Positions 1 through 9,524 of a stretch of 64,000 bases of DNA are shown here, one piece after another. Position numbers and translations under genes: made by a program. The stretch's first letter is position 1; every line of letters starts with the position of its first letter. The DNA comes from Chromatium okenii (GTDB lineage: Bacteria > Pseudomonadota > Gammaproteobacteria > Chromatiales > Chromatiaceae). Where the stretch lies: positions 30,457-94,456 of the forward strand of contig NZ_NRRQ01000008.1 of the NCBI RefSeq assembly GCF_016583745.1, in the 5' to 3' direction. The notes under the pieces are model-generated. The model was not told where the DNA came from. It saw nothing but the letters and a program-made list of their open reading frames with translations, and made no database searches.

Positions 1-528
1 GCGTTGTTCAGCCCACTGAATTAAACGGCGCGGAATTGCATAACGCGGAATTAAATTGAGATCGGTGCCGCGAGCAGTGATAAACAACGGCTTATTAAAC
101 CATTTCGCCAATAACGCTGCTGCAACACCATCAGGATAATAATAGTGCGCGTCAATGACATCAAAATCAAACCCGCTGCGAATGAGATGAGCAACTGTGC
201 GCCGCGCACTCAATGCCAGCGTAAATGGCGCGATATTCATACCAATTTTTGGTGGTAATACATAGCGAGGATGCCAAACTTCAATTCCGTGATGCACTTC
301 ATAATGCGGTATTTGCGCAAATTGACTCCAATTACCAAATTGCTGATGTTTGAACGGAAACCAAGGTACTGGTGCAATTACTTGTGTGGTTACTTCTTGT
401 GTAGCTAATAAATAACGCAAGCGGGTCTCAACAAAGATGCCATGATTAGGTCGAATGCTATTAGGATATAAAGTAGAAAACAGTAATGTTTTAAGCGGAC
501 GTTTTGAAAAGTTAGGTTGTTCTTTCAT
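1..528 (-). CDS. Glycosyltransferase family 4, N-terminal part (partial)
   Basis: This is the first 176 codons of a minus-strand gene whose 3' end lies beyond the window edge. It starts at an ATG at 528. The N-terminus reads MKEQPNFSKRPLKTLLFSTL and continues with YPNSIRPNHGIFVETR, which is the typical beginning of GT-B fold, family 4 retaining glycosyltransferases (the acceptor-binding domain). A later DAHYYYPDGVAAALLAKWF stretch and a TARGTDLN motif fit the same domain. The donor-binding C-terminal domain is missing, so sugar specificity cannot be read. It follows the NamZ gene by 30 bases on the same strand and is probably the distal gene of the glnA-ntrBC transcription unit. The role in surface polysaccharide synthesis is inferred from the family only. 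Confidence 0.8.
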   Translation of the reverse strand, partial: MKEQPNFSKRPLKTLLFSTLYPNSIRPNHGIFVETRLRYLLATQEVTTQVIAPVPWFPFKHQQFGNWSQFAQIPHYEVHHGIEVWHPRYVLPPKIGMNIAPFTLALSARRTVAHLIRSGFDFDVIDAHYYYPDGVAAALLAKWFNKPLFITARGTDLNLIPRYAIPRRLIQWAEQR

Positions 529-558
529 AACTGTTGCGCCTATTTTTAACAAACAAAA

Positions 559-1764
559 TTAATAAATATGTAATGGGATACTTATTGCAGCCCACTGTTG
601 TTCGTCACGAATAAGATGCTGTTCTAAATCACCAATGCCACTGTCATCGGTATCAACCCATTCGCGCAAAAAAGCACTTCCAGTCAATAAATCAATCGCC
701 AAGCGTTCGGTTTCATATTCGTAGTGAAAGTTGCGCCACAATGGATAATCTGGATATTCAAGACGCACACTTTTGAAAAAAAGCGCCATAAAACGATAAG
801 GCTTAAAGTGATGATGTTGATAGGCTGCGCAATCGGTGTGAATTTGTAAGCCAGCACATAATTGATTGGCATATTTATGAAATGTTGGTTTGAACCAACA
901 TGGACGAATAAGAGCACCAGTCATCCAATCGCAGTTAGTTTTTTCCATACGCCGTATAATGCGCCCAATATCTAAATCAGGTGCCCCAACTAACTCCAAA
1001 GCGGTTGTGGTGCCGCGCCCTTCCGATAAAGTAGTGCCTTCAAGTAATACGGTGCCGGGAAAACAACGCGCCATATTAAGACTTGAAGCATTGGGGCTGG
1101 GATTCACCCATGCCAATTGATGAATGGGCCAGCCAAATCCGGGTGCGGCAGCAGGAAAGTATTCGCGCATTTGAATCACCTGGAATTCCAAGCTGAGTTG
1201 ACGCTCATTAATAAACCATTGCGCTAATTCACCTAATGTTAAACCGTGTCGCATTAACAACGGTCCAATCCCGACAAAACTTTCCCAACCCGGCTCTAAT
1301 AACGTGCCTTCTAATGGACGTCCAATAGGATTGGGGCGATCTAATACCCATAACGCTTTATGATTTGCGGCGCACGCTTCAATGAAATAACACAGCGTCG
1401 TGACATAGGTATAAATGCGCGTACCAATATCTTGTAAATCAACCAGCAATACATCAAAACAATCAAGCATGGCAGGTGTTGGATAACGCACTGTGCCATA
1501 AAGACTGTATACGGGAATGCCATGCTGCGCATCAAACGCATCTGGAGTTTCCTGCATATTATCTTGTTGATCGCCGCGCATTCCATGTTGCGGGCCAAAA
1601 GCAGCAACGATATTTAAGTCGTTGAATGCCATTAACGCATCTAAACTATGCTGCCCGCTGCGCGTCATTGATGCTGAATGACCTAATAACGCCAGCCGCC
1701 GTCCGCGTAATTGCTGCCGCAGAGTGGGTTCTTCTAGTATGCGATCAATTCCAAGTGTGATCAT
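559..1764 (-). CDS. namZ: Exo-beta-N-acetylmuramidase NamZ-like (DUF1343)
   Basis: The 401-residue product matches the DUF1343/NamZ family, which removes terminal N-acetylmuramic acid from peptidoglycan fragments. Visible family motifs are LLGHSASMTRSGQHSLDAL near residue 26, FGPQHGMRGDQQ near 56, VDLQDIGTRIYTYVTTL near 108 and LDRPNPIGRPLEGTLLEPG near 141. Family members are commonly exported, but here the protein begins MITLGIDRILEEPTLRQQL with no hydrophobic signal segment and starts right at the catalytic fold, so a cytoplasmic recycling enzyme is the simplest reading. It lies 19 bases after a small unknown gene and 30 bases before a glycosyltransferase, all downstream of ntrC on the same strand, which suggests cotranscription with nitrogen-control genes. 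The family call is firm; location and physiological role are inference. Confidence 0.85.
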   Translation of the reverse strand: MITLGIDRILEEPTLRQQLRGRRLALLGHSASMTRSGQHSLDALMAFNDLNIVAAFGPQHGMRGDQQDNMQETPDAFDAQHGIPVYSLYGTVRYPTPAMLDCFDVLLVDLQDIGTRIYTYVTTLCYFIEACAANHKALWVLDRPNPIGRPLEGTLLEPGWESFVGIGPLLMRHGLTLGELAQWFINERQLSLEFQVIQMREYFPAAAPGFGWPIHQLAWVNPSPNASSLNMARCFPGTVLLEGTTLSEGRGTTTALELVGAPDLDIGRIIRRMEKTNCDWMTGALIRPCWFKPTFHKYANQLCAGLQIHTDCAAYQHHHFKPYRFMALFFKSVRLEYPDYPLWRNFHYEYETERLAIDLLTGSAFLREWVDTDDSGIGDLEQHLIRDEQQWAAISIPLHIY

Positions 1765-1783
1765 TTTTTAATCCAATTGCGCA

Positions 1784-2176
1784 TTAGCGCAAATGTTCAA
1801 TATATTTTGCGCTACCATGCAGCGTTAATTGCACCGCAGAACCGCTGGCAATAAACGGCGCAGCAATTCCTTCAAAGCGCAATTGGCAGCGAATATGCCC
1901 GCGACTGACTAATGGAATTGGCACCATATCGCGGTAAGTGTAAATGTTGTCATCAAGATCACCACCTAAACACCGCACTGCACCTTCCGGCAATTGCGAT
2001 TCTAATACCGCTTCCTCTAATACCAATTCTCCCGCTTGCCACCAGCGCGTCCGCTCGGCGGAACCAGTCAGCGTTTTAATTAAATCAGCGCGGTCAATGC
2101 GCAGCCGTAAACTACCGTGCTCCAACTCAATTGCTGAAATTTCACAATTGGTGAGTGTTAAACTGAAACTGTCCAC
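1784..2176 (-). CDS. Conserved small protein of unknown function
   Basis: A 130-residue protein that I do not recognise. It begins MDSFSLTLTNCEISAIELEH, is acidic in its first half, and has alternating hydrophobic and charged residues typical of a beta-rich soluble fold. There is no signal peptide and no membrane segment. Tryptophans cluster at a TRWWQAGELVLEEA stretch near residue 44. It starts 2 bases after the ntrC stop codon and is followed after 19 bases by the NamZ gene, so it is almost certainly cotranscribed and translated from the same message. The tight spacing and a length uninterrupted by stops support a real gene. No function is proposed. Confidence 0.7.
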   Translation of the reverse strand: MDSFSLTLTNCEISAIELEHGSLRLRIDRADLIKTLTGSAERTRWWQAGELVLEEAVLESQLPEGAVRCLGGDLDDNIYTYRDMVPIPLVSRGHIRCQLRFEGIAAPFIASGSAVQLTLHGSAKYIEHLR

Positions 2177-2178
2177 AA

Positions 2179-3609
2179 TTATTCCTTATGCGTTGTTGAT
2201 TCGGGTTCCGCTTCATTTTCAAGGCGCAATTCTTTAATTTTTCTGGTCAAGGTATTGCGTCCCCAGCCTAAACGTCGCGCCGCTTCTTGTCGCCTTCCTG
2301 CCGTATGTTCCAATGCGACTTGAATTAAAATCCGTTCAAAAGTTGGCAATGCCGTATCTAATAATGCTTCCTGCTGTTGCGTCAGTCGTTGCCGCGCCCA
2401 TCGCCGCAGCGCCGGTTCCCAAGCCTCATCATCCGTTGTTTCTGCCAATAGCGGATTCAATTCTGGCGGCAAATCTTCGGCATGAATTTGTTTACCTGCC
2501 GCCATGACCGTCAACCATCGCGCTGTATTTTCTAATTGCCGCACATTGCCAGGCCAATCCAAACGTTGTAATTGTTCAATCGCAGTCGGTTGTAATACTT
2601 TTGGGTCGCAGCTTAATTCAATTGCGGCTTGCGCGAGAAAATGCCGCATGAGTAATGGAATATCTTCGCGGCGGTCGCGCAGCGCCGGCAGGTGAATACG
2701 AATGACATTGAGGCGATGAAATAAATCTTCGCGGAATCGCCCTTGCTGCACCAGCGTTTCTAAATGTTGATGCGTCGCAGCGATGATGCGCACGTCCACC
2801 CGCAGCGGCGCGACGCCGCCCACCCGATAAAACGCGCCATCGGCGAGCACACGCAGCAGCCGCGTCTGCATTTCCGCCGGCATATCGCCGATTTCATCCA
2901 AAAATAGCGTCCCGCCGTCGGCTTGCTCAAACCGCCCTTCCCGCCGCGCCTGTGCGCCAGTGAACGCGCCGCGCTCGTGACCAAATAGCTCAGATTCCAG
3001 CAAATCACGCGGAATTGCCGCCATATTCAACGCAATAAACGGACGTTCGCTGCGCGGGCTGTGGCGATGCAGCGCGTGCGCAACCAGCTCTTTGCCAGTG
3101 CCCGATTCGCCGTTAATTAACACGGTGATGTGCGAACGCGCCAGCCGTCCAATCGCTCGAAACACCTCCTGCATCGCAGGCGCTTCGCCAATGATGTCGG
3201 GCGTTTTCACCGCTGCAACCGTTTCGGTGCGCTCTTCGCGCCCACGCCGACAGGCTCGCGTCACCTGCGCGACGGCGTCATCTAAATCAAAAGGTTTGGG
3301 CAGATATTCAAATGCACCGCTATTAAAAGCGGAGACGGCGCTATCCAAATCGGAATGCGCAGTCATTATAATAACCGGCAATTGCGGATAGCGGGCGGAG
3401 AGTTGTTTTAATAAATCAAGCCCATCAATACCGGGCATTCGGATGTCGCTGAGAATGACATCAGGTTGTTCATGTTGGAGTGCTTCTAAAATGCCAACGC
3501 CATTAGAAAAACAGGTGACGTGCATTGCCGCTTTACGCAATGCACGATCCAATACCCAGCGAATTGAACGGTCATCGTCGATGACCCAAACTTTCGGTTC
3601 TTGCGCCAT
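2179..3609 (-). CDS. ntrC: Nitrogen regulation response regulator NtrC
   Basis: NtrC (NR-I) is the sigma-54 enhancer-binding activator of nitrogen-limitation genes, phosphorylated by NtrB. The 476-residue product has an N-terminal receiver ([10 protein letters not shown] acidic pocket, phospho-Asp in [11 protein letters not shown], Thr in TAHSD, Lys in YLPKPFD), a central AAA+ domain with Walker A GESGTGKE and the sigma-54 contact loop GAFTGA, then a Fis-type helix-turn-helix ([20 protein letters not shown]). The ATG at 3609 was chosen because it gives [13 protein letters not shown], the usual NtrC start; the reading frame stays open 21 codons further upstream inside ntrB. It overlaps the end of ntrB by 38 bases, implying translational coupling. 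Identification is secure. Confidence 0.97.
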   Translation of the reverse strand: MAQEPKVWVIDDDRSIRWVLDRALRKAAMHVTCFSNGVGILEALQHEQPDVILSDIRMPGIDGLDLLKQLSARYPQLPVIIMTAHSDLDSAVSAFNSGAFEYLPKPFDLDDAVAQVTRACRRGREERTETVAAVKTPDIIGEAPAMQEVFRAIGRLARSHITVLINGESGTGKELVAHALHRHSPRSERPFIALNMAAIPRDLLESELFGHERGAFTGAQARREGRFEQADGGTLFLDEIGDMPAEMQTRLLRVLADGAFYRVGGVAPLRVDVRIIAATHQHLETLVQQGRFREDLFHRLNVIRIHLPALRDRREDIPLLMRHFLAQAAIELSCDPKVLQPTAIEQLQRLDWPGNVRQLENTARWLTVMAAGKQIHAEDLPPELNPLLAETTDDEAWEPALRRWARQRLTQQQEALLDTALPTFERILIQVALEHTAGRRQEAARRLGWGRNTLTRKIKELRLENEAEPESTTHKE

Positions 3610-4678
3610 GCGCCGACTCCAGTGGCAAATAAACAGTAAACGTGGTATCGCCGGGGCAACTGTCGCATTCAATTAAACCGCCGTGTTGACTAATCAATTC
3701 CTGCGCAATTGGCAGCCCCAATCCGCTGCCGCCCACGCGCCCGGACACCATCGGGAAAAAAATCTGATCGCGGATGTCGGCAGGAATGCCCGCGCCATTG
3801 TCGTGTACCTGCGCTTGTAATACGAGCCGATGCCGTTGATTGCCGAGTGTGAATTGGCGCAATACGCGGGTTTTTAATTCAATTTGCCCCTGCACTCCGG
3901 CAGCGGCAGCGGCATTGCGCACCAAATTAAGAAAGGCTTGAATTAAACGGTCGGGATCGGCGCGGCAGTCGGGAATACTCGGATCATAATTGCGCACAAT
4001 CGCGGGGCCAGCGGGCGATTCCGCCAACATCAGGCTGCGCACATGTTCGAGCACGTCGTGAATGTTGACGGCGCGGCAACTGGGCAACCGATTCGGGCCG
4101 AGCATTCGATTCATCAGCGCCTGCAACCGGTCGGCTTCATCAATGATGATGCGGGTGTATTCACGCAAACTCGCGTCCGGCAACTCCTGCTCCAACAATT
4201 GCGCCGCGCCGCGCAGCCCGCCGAGCGGATTTTTAATTTCGTGCGCCAGCCCGCGCAGCAGCGTTTGCGTCGCCTGATGTTGCGAGAGCAAATGTTCCTC
4301 GCGGGTGATCCGCAACTGCCGATCTACCTGATTGAGTTCGACCAGCAACGCCCCGCCGTCATCGCTCGGCGCGAGCGGCAACACGGTGCAATTCACGGTT
4401 TTGGTGCGCCCGTCGGCGACGCAGATATTGACCTCGCGCTCGGTGAACGGGTGGCGAGCGGCGAGCGCGGCGATCAAACGTTGTTCGACATTGGTATCGG
4501 GGCACGGCAGCAGCGCGGCAGCCGGTTGACCGATGAGATGACGGGCGCTGATTTCAAACAACATTTCAGCGGCGGGGTTGAGATAAGTCAGGCGCAGCGT
4601 CTGGTCAAAGAGCATCACCGCTGTATTGAGATGATCGAGGATCATCCGTTCGAGAGTGGCAGCGGGCTGGATTGTCAT
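3572..4678 (-). CDS. ntrB: Nitrogen sensor histidine kinase NtrB
   Basis: NtrB (NR-II, GlnL) is the cytosolic kinase/phosphatase of NtrC, controlled by PII in response to glutamine. From the ATG at 4678 the protein is 368 residues. A PAS domain spans roughly residues 8-115. The phospho-acceptor helix follows, with His146 in GLAHEIKNPLGG. The ATPase domain has an N-box (NLVRNAAAAAG), a G1 box (DNGAGIP) and a G2 box (GRVGGSGLGLPIA). No transmembrane segment is present, as expected. The frame is open further upstream (ATG at 4741, TTG at 4759), but the extra residues do not resemble the family, so 4678 is preferred with moderate certainty. It lies between glnA and ntrC in the classic glnA-ntrB-ntrC order. 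Confidence 0.93.
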   Translation of the reverse strand: MTIQPAATLERMILDHLNTAVMLFDQTLRLTYLNPAAEMLFEISARHLIGQPAAALLPCPDTNVEQRLIAALAARHPFTEREVNICVADGRTKTVNCTVLPLAPSDDGGALLVELNQVDRQLRITREEHLLSQHQATQTLLRGLAHEIKNPLGGLRGAAQLLEQELPDASLREYTRIIIDEADRLQALMNRMLGPNRLPSCRAVNIHDVLEHVRSLMLAESPAGPAIVRNYDPSIPDCRADPDRLIQAFLNLVRNAAAAAGVQGQIELKTRVLRQFTLGNQRHRLVLQAQVHDNGAGIPADIRDQIFFPMVSGRVGGSGLGLPIAQELISQHGGLIECDSCPGDTTFTVYLPLESAHGARTESLGHRR

Positions 4679-4770
4679 GTGAGCGAGCACGTCCGGCGGG
4701 AAATCAGAAAATACGAGCAGTGATTGAAATCGAAGGCGCATCCCTGCGCCAGCAATCAATTCCGTGCGAA

Positions 4771-6174
4771 TTACAAGCTGTAATACATATCGAATTCAAC
4801 TGGATGCGTAGTCATGCGCAACCGTGTCACTTCAGTCATCTTCAGCGCGATGTAGCTGTCAATCAGATCATCAGTGAATACGCCGCCGACGGTGAGGAAA
4901 TCCCGATCTTTATCCAGAGCTTCCAATGCCATATCCAACGAATGACAGACCGTTGGAATTGCTTTGGCTTCTTCGGGCGGCAGATCGTATAAATCCTTAT
5001 CCATCGCATCGCCGGGATGAATGCGGTTTTGAATACCATCCAAACCGGCCAACATCATTGCCGAAAATGCGAGATATGGATTGCCGGTTGAATCAGGGAA
5101 ACGCACTTCAATCCGGCGACCTTTCGGGCTGGCGCTGAATGGAATCCGAATGGATGCCGAGCGATTGCGAGCAGAATACGCCAGCATCACCGGCGCTTCA
5201 AAGCCGGGCACTAAACGCTTATACGAATTGGTGGACGCATTCGTCAGCGCATTCAAAGCGCGAGCATGTTTAATAATGCCGCCAATGTAATACAGCGCGG
5301 TATCCGATAAACCGCCGTATTTATCGCCAGCAAATAAGTTATTCCCGTCTTTGCTCAACGATTGATGAACGTGCATTCCGGTGCCGTTGTCGCCAACGAT
5401 TGGCTTGGGCATGAAAGTCGCAGTTTTGCCATAAGCGTGAGCGACGTTTTGAATCACATATTTGGTGATCTGATTCTTGTCAGCGCGACGCACCAGCGTG
5501 TCAAAGCGCGTGCCGATTTCGCATTGCCCGGCGGTGGCGACTTCGTGATGATGCACCTCAACTGCGACGCCCATTTCTTCCAGCGTCAAACACATCGCAG
5601 CGCGGAGATCGTTGAGTGAATCGACTGGCGGCACGGGGAAATAACCGCCCTTCACGCCCGGACGATGTCCCATGTTGCCATCGGGGAACACGCGCTCGGA
5701 ATTCCAACCGGCTTCCTGCGAATCGAGCTTGCAGAAGCAGCCGCTCATATCCGCGCCCCAGCGCACGTCATCAAACACAAAGAATTCTGGCTCCGGGCCA
5801 AAAAACGCGGTGTCGGCGATGCCGGTCGATTTCAGATAAGCCTCAGCGCGTTTGGCAACCGAACGCGGATCGCGCTCGTAACCGGTCATCGTCTCCGGCT
5901 CCAAAATGTCGCAGCGAATAATCAGCGTATTTTCATCGGTGAACGGGTCCATCACCGCCGTGTCAGCTTCTGGCATCAACACCATGTCGGAGGCTTCAAT
6001 GCCCTTCCAGCCGGCAATTGAAGAACCATCAAACATCTTGCCGTCGCGGAACATTTCCGCATCGACGACGCTGGCAGGCATGGACACATGCTGTTCCTTG
6101 CCGCGAGTGTCGGTAAAACGCAGGTCAACGAATTTGACTTCGTTGTCTTTAATCATCTGCATCACATCGGTCAT
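4771..6174 (-). CDS. glnA: Glutamine synthetase, type I
   Basis: The enzyme joins ammonia to glutamate with ATP and is the main ammonia-assimilation step. The 467-residue length is normal for the dodecameric GSI-beta class. Motifs include [14 protein letters not shown] near residue 21, [17 protein letters not shown] (the GS signature), a metal-binding block around [13 protein letters not shown], and the C-terminal [12 protein letters not shown] whose tyrosine (about residue 396) is the adenylylation site. This implies control by GlnE, which is not in the window. A GGAG ribosome-binding site lies 8 bases before the ATG (6183-6186). A good sigma-54 promoter match lies about 80 bases upstream, consistent with NtrC control. 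ntrB follows on the same strand. Confidence 0.98.
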   Translation of the reverse strand: MTDVMQMIKDNEVKFVDLRFTDTRGKEQHVSMPASVVDAEMFRDGKMFDGSSIAGWKGIEASDMVLMPEADTAVMDPFTDENTLIIRCDILEPETMTGYERDPRSVAKRAEAYLKSTGIADTAFFGPEPEFFVFDDVRWGADMSGCFCKLDSQEAGWNSERVFPDGNMGHRPGVKGGYFPVPPVDSLNDLRAAMCLTLEEMGVAVEVHHHEVATAGQCEIGTRFDTLVRRADKNQITKYVIQNVAHAYGKTATFMPKPIVGDNGTGMHVHQSLSKDGNNLFAGDKYGGLSDTALYYIGGIIKHARALNALTNASTNSYKRLVPGFEAPVMLAYSARNRSASIRIPFSASPKGRRIEVRFPDSTGNPYLAFSAMMLAGLDGIQNRIHPGDAMDKDLYDLPPEEAKAIPTVCHSLDMALEALDKDRDFLTVGGVFTDDLIDSYIALKMTEVTRLRMTTHPVEFDMYYSL

Positions 6175-6252
6175 TCAAGTTTCTCCGCTTGTGGCTAAAA
6201 AAAGCGTCGCAAGCGCGGCGACGCCCAACGAAATTGCTCGACTGGCAACATT

Positions 6253-6269
6253 AGCAATCATAGCGCCAA
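6253..6269 (-). promoter_or_regulatory. Sigma-54 (RpoN) promoter of glnA
   Basis: On the minus strand this 17-base element reads TTGGCGCTATGATTGCT. It fits the sigma-54 consensus YTGGCACGRNNNTTGCW with the invariant GG (-25/-24) and GC (-13/-12) correctly spaced by ten bases. It would start transcription near 6242 and give a leader of about 67 bases before the glnA ATG. The downstream gene pair ntrBC makes an NtrC-activated promoter expected. I did not find a convincing pair of NtrC sites; an imperfect palindrome at 6351-6369 is only suggestive. Confidence 0.75.
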
Positions 6270-6381
6270 AGATTGCCAGATGATTCTGCTTAGACCGCGC
6301 CGGTCGCAGCGCCAGCTCCATCGCGCTCAAATCGTGCGCCGCGCCAGCACTGCGCCCCAAAACTGCGCAGCGCGTTGTCGT

Positions 6382-6410
6382 TTTAACGAATCAACCGCAA
6401 CCGATATACT
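6382..6410 (+). promoter_or_regulatory. Possible sigma-70 promoter of glyQ
   Basis: A TATACT -10 box at 6405-6410 lies about 40 bases upstream of glyQ, with a poor -35 match (TTTAAC, 6382-6387) at 17-base spacing. It sits in the divergent glnA-glyQ spacer (6175-6448), which holds no gene I can support. Only the -10 box is convincing. Confidence 0.35.
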
Positions 6411-6448
6411 CACTCACAACCTTCTCGCCGTGTTTTGAGGAACTGCTT

Positions 6449-7372
6449 TTGAGTCTCGCCACCGAAGACCTCTCGACCTTTCAAGGTCTTATCTTTGCCC
6501 TGCAACGCTATTGGGCGGAGCTGGGCTGCGTCGTCGTGCAACCGTATGACATGGAAGTCGGCGCGGGCACTTTTCATCCCGCCACCTTTCTCCGCGCCAT
6601 TGGCCCCGAACCTTGGCGCAGCGCCTACGTCCAACCCTCACGGCGACCGACCGACGGGCGCTATGGCGACAATCCCAATCGGCTCCAGCATTACTACCAA
6701 TTCCAAGTGATGCTCAAACCCTCGCCGCCCGATATTCAAGAACTCTATCTCAACTCGCTGCGCCAGCTCGGGCTTGATCCGCTGGTGCATGACATCCGCT
6801 TTGTCGAAGACAACTGGGAATCGCCGACGCTCGGCGCGTGGGGCTTGGGCTGGGAAGTCTGGCTCAACGGCATGGAAGTGACGCAGTTCACCTATTTTCA
6901 ACAAGTTGGCGGACTGGATTGTCGCCCCGTCACCGGCGAAATCACCTACGGCCTCGAACGCATCGCCATGTATTTGCAAGCGGTTGAAAGCGTTTATGAT
7001 TTGGTCTGGAGCCGCTCACCCGCTGGCATCGTCACTTACGGCGACGTGTTCCATCAAAACGAAGTCGAGCAATCCACTTACAACTTTGAATACGCCGACA
7101 CTGCCGCGCTGCTGAGTTGGTTTGACACCTGCGAGCGCCTGAGCACCGAATTGGTGGAGCGCAATCTGCCGCTGCCGGCGTATGAACAGGTGCTGCGGGC
7201 ATCGCACACCTTCAATTTATTGGACGCTCGCGGCGCGATTTCCGTCACCGAGCGCCAGCGTTTCATTCTGCGCGTGCGCACCTTATCCCGCGCCGTCGCT
7301 CAATCCTATTTCGCCCGCCGCGAGGCGCTCGGTTTTCCGCTACTGGCGGCAGCGCAGGAGATAACTGTTTGA
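6449..7372 (+). CDS. glyQ: Glycyl-tRNA synthetase alpha subunit
   Basis: GlyQ is the catalytic, class II-type subunit of the bacterial alpha2-beta2 glycyl-tRNA synthetase. The 307-residue length is typical. Visible conserved blocks are [33 protein letters not shown] split over residues 9-41, the motif [18 protein letters not shown] near residue 56, and the [13 protein letters not shown] stretch. The first codon is TTG (6449), supported by a GAGG ribosome-binding site at 6437-6440 and by direct alignment of the N-terminus with the family; there is no in-frame ATG nearby. The stop overlaps the start of glyS, so the two subunits are translationally coupled. Confidence 0.97.
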   Translation: MSLATEDLSTFQGLIFALQRYWAELGCVVVQPYDMEVGAGTFHPATFLRAIGPEPWRSAYVQPSRRPTDGRYGDNPNRLQHYYQFQVMLKPSPPDIQELYLNSLRQLGLDPLVHDIRFVEDNWESPTLGAWGLGWEVWLNGMEVTQFTYFQQVGGLDCRPVTGEITYGLERIAMYLQAVESVYDLVWSRSPAGIVTYGDVFHQNEVEQSTYNFEYADTAALLSWFDTCERLSTELVERNLPLPAYEQVLRASHTFNLLDARGAISVTERQRFILRVRTLSRAVAQSYFARREALGFPLLAAAQEITV

Positions 7373-9453
7373 ATACCTTGGCTGATCTGCTGATTGAAAT
7401 CGGCACGGAAGAATTGCCACCGCTGGCGCTGCCGACGCTGATCAATGCGTTTGCTGACGGGCTGCGCCAGCAATTAAAAACGCACGGCATCGCGCACGGC
7501 GATTTAGAACAATTTGCTGCGCCGCGCCGATTGGCGCTGTTGATTCGCGCCGTCGCCACGCACCAGCCGGAGCAAATCACCACCCGACGCGGCCCCGCAG
7601 TCGCCGCTGCGTTCACCGCCGACGGACAACCGACGCCAGCCGCGCTCGGCTTTGCGCGGTCGTGCGGAGTGGAATTCGCCGACTTGCAGCGCGAGGAAAC
7701 GGAAAAAGGCGCGTGGTTGAGCTTTTGCAGCCAGCGCCCCGGCTTGGCGACCGCGCAGCTCGTGCCGGCGATGACCGAGGCGGCGCTCGCCGGTTTACCG
7801 ATTCCCAAACGGATGCGCTGGGGCGCAGGTGAAGCGGAATTTGTGCGCCCGGTGCAGTGGATTTGTCTGCTGCTCGGCGACGCACCAATTGCGGGCACGG
7901 TGTTGGGCATCGCCGCTGGCGCGAGCACTCGCGGCCATCGCTTTCATCATCCCGAGCCGATTCCGCTTAAAAATGCCGCTGATTACGCCGAGGCGCTGCG
8001 CGACGGCGGCTTTGTGGAACCGTCATTTGCGCGTCGCCGCGAGCTGATTCGGGAGCAAGTGACGGCAGTCGCAGCGACGGCTGGCTTGCAGGCGCGGATT
8101 GATGCCGAATTATTGGAGGAAGTGACGGCGCTGGTGGAATGGCCGCAGGCGTTGCTGTGTCGTTTCGACGCCAGTTATTTGGAGATTCCGCCGGAAGTGC
8201 TGATTGAAACGATGCAGCGCAACCAGAAATACTTCCCGCTGGATGACGCCGCTGGGCAGTTGCAAGCCAGTTTTGTCGCCGTCACCAACTTGGTCAGCCG
8301 CGATCCGGCGCAGATTCAAGCAGGCAATGAGCGGGTGATTCGGCCGCGTTTTGCGGATGCCGAATTTTTCTGGACGAAGGATTTGACGCAGCCGTTGAGC
8401 GCGTTTGCCGAGCGGCTAGAAACCGTCGTTTTTCAAGACAAACTCGGCACGATTGCCGCCAAAAGTCGCCGCGTGGCGCAGTTGGGGCAAACGCTGGCGC
8501 TGCATTTCGATCTTGAGCCGGCGTTGATTGCCCGCGCTGCGCAGTTGAGCAAATGCGATTTGGTCACGGCGATGGTGTACGAATTCCCGAGTTTACAAGG
8601 CGTTATGGGACGTTATTACGCCGAGCGTTCCGGCGAAGCGCCGGAGGTGTGCGCGGCGCTGGCGGAGCAGTATCAACCGAAATTTGCGGGCGATGCGCTG
8701 CCGGCGAGCAATTGCGGCAAGGTGCTGGCGCTCGCCGAGCGGATTGACACGCTGATCGGCATTTTCGGGATCGGGCAACGTCCGACCGGAACCCGCGATC
8801 CGTATGCGCTGCGCCGAGCGTCGATTGCGGTGCTCAGGTTATTGATTGAAAACGATATTAATCTTGATCTGCGCGAGGTGTTGCGCACGGCTGCCGCTGG
8901 TTTTGATGCAGGCGTTCTCGCTGCCGACACGGTGGAAACGGTGCTGGCGTATGTGTTGGAGCGGCTTGATGGCTATTACAGCGAGCGCGGCGTTGCCAGC
9001 GATACGGTGGCGGCGGTGCTCAGTTGCGGCGTGACCAATCCGTGCGATTTGGATCGGCGGATCGCAGCGGTGACGGCATTTCGAGCGTTGCCAGCGGCGG
9101 AAGCGTTGGCGGCAGCGAATAAACGCATCCGCAATATCTTGAGTAAAACCAACGCGATAGATGCGCAGCCAGTTGATCCGGCGTTGCTCACCGATCCGGC
9201 GGAAATGCGGCTGGCGGCGCGAGTTGCTGAATTGAATGCGGCAATTCAACCGCTGGCGGCGCAGCGCGATTATCTCGGCGTATTGACGGCGGTGGCGGAA
9301 TTGCGCCCCGAAGTGGATGCGTTTTTCACGGAAGTAATGGTGATGGCTGAAGATGCGGCAATTCGCGCTAATCGGCTGCGCTTATTGCATTCATTGGCTG
9401 AATTGTGTTCACAAGTGGCTGATTTGTCGCGGTTGCAAGCAATGGTTGCTTAA
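7369..9453 (+). CDS. glyS: Glycyl-tRNA synthetase beta subunit
   Basis: GlyS is the tRNA-binding and assembly subunit of the alpha2-beta2 enzyme. The 694-residue product starts [19 protein letters not shown] after a TTG codon at 7369 and contains the family landmarks TRRGPAV near residue 67, KRMRWG near 150, QRNQKYFPL near 285 and [17 protein letters not shown] near 470. The C-terminal part is an anticodon-binding DALR-like region. The TTG start overlaps the glyQ TGA by four bases and has a GGAG site just upstream. No truncation or frameshift is visible. Confidence 0.97.
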   Translation: MNTLADLLIEIGTEELPPLALPTLINAFADGLRQQLKTHGIAHGDLEQFAAPRRLALLIRAVATHQPEQITTRRGPAVAAAFTADGQPTPAALGFARSCGVEFADLQREETEKGAWLSFCSQRPGLATAQLVPAMTEAALAGLPIPKRMRWGAGEAEFVRPVQWICLLLGDAPIAGTVLGIAAGASTRGHRFHHPEPIPLKNAADYAEALRDGGFVEPSFARRRELIREQVTAVAATAGLQARIDAELLEEVTALVEWPQALLCRFDASYLEIPPEVLIETMQRNQKYFPLDDAAGQLQASFVAVTNLVSRDPAQIQAGNERVIRPRFADAEFFWTKDLTQPLSAFAERLETVVFQDKLGTIAAKSRRVAQLGQTLALHFDLEPALIARAAQLSKCDLVTAMVYEFPSLQGVMGRYYAERSGEAPEVCAALAEQYQPKFAGDALPASNCGKVLALAERIDTLIGIFGIGQRPTGTRDPYALRRASIAVLRLLIENDINLDLREVLRTAAAGFDAGVLAADTVETVLAYVLERLDGYYSERGVASDTVAAVLSCGVTNPCDLDRRIAAVTAFRALPAAEALAAANKRIRNILSKTNAIDAQPVDPALLTDPAEMRLAARVAELNAAIQPLAAQRDYLGVLTAVAELRPEVDAFFTEVMVMAEDAAIRANRLRLLHSLAELCSQVADLSRLQAMVA

Positions 9454-9524
9454 ACTATTTTTTGGAAAAGAGCGCAATTGCTGCCGGTTGCCAAGTCTCG
9501 CTCATTCTTCAACTACGGAAGAAA

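Noticed and set aside
6175..6360. 61-codon minus-strand frame directly upstream of glnA with a hydrophobic C-terminus
   Set aside because: It spans the sigma-54 promoter and glnA leader, ends at the glnA ribosome-binding site and has no own start signals. The leader explains the sequence better.
6351..6369. NtrC-like palindrome TGCGCCCCAAAACTGCGCA
   Set aside because: Arms are shorter than and differ from the NtrC consensus, and no second site was found; too weak to annotate.
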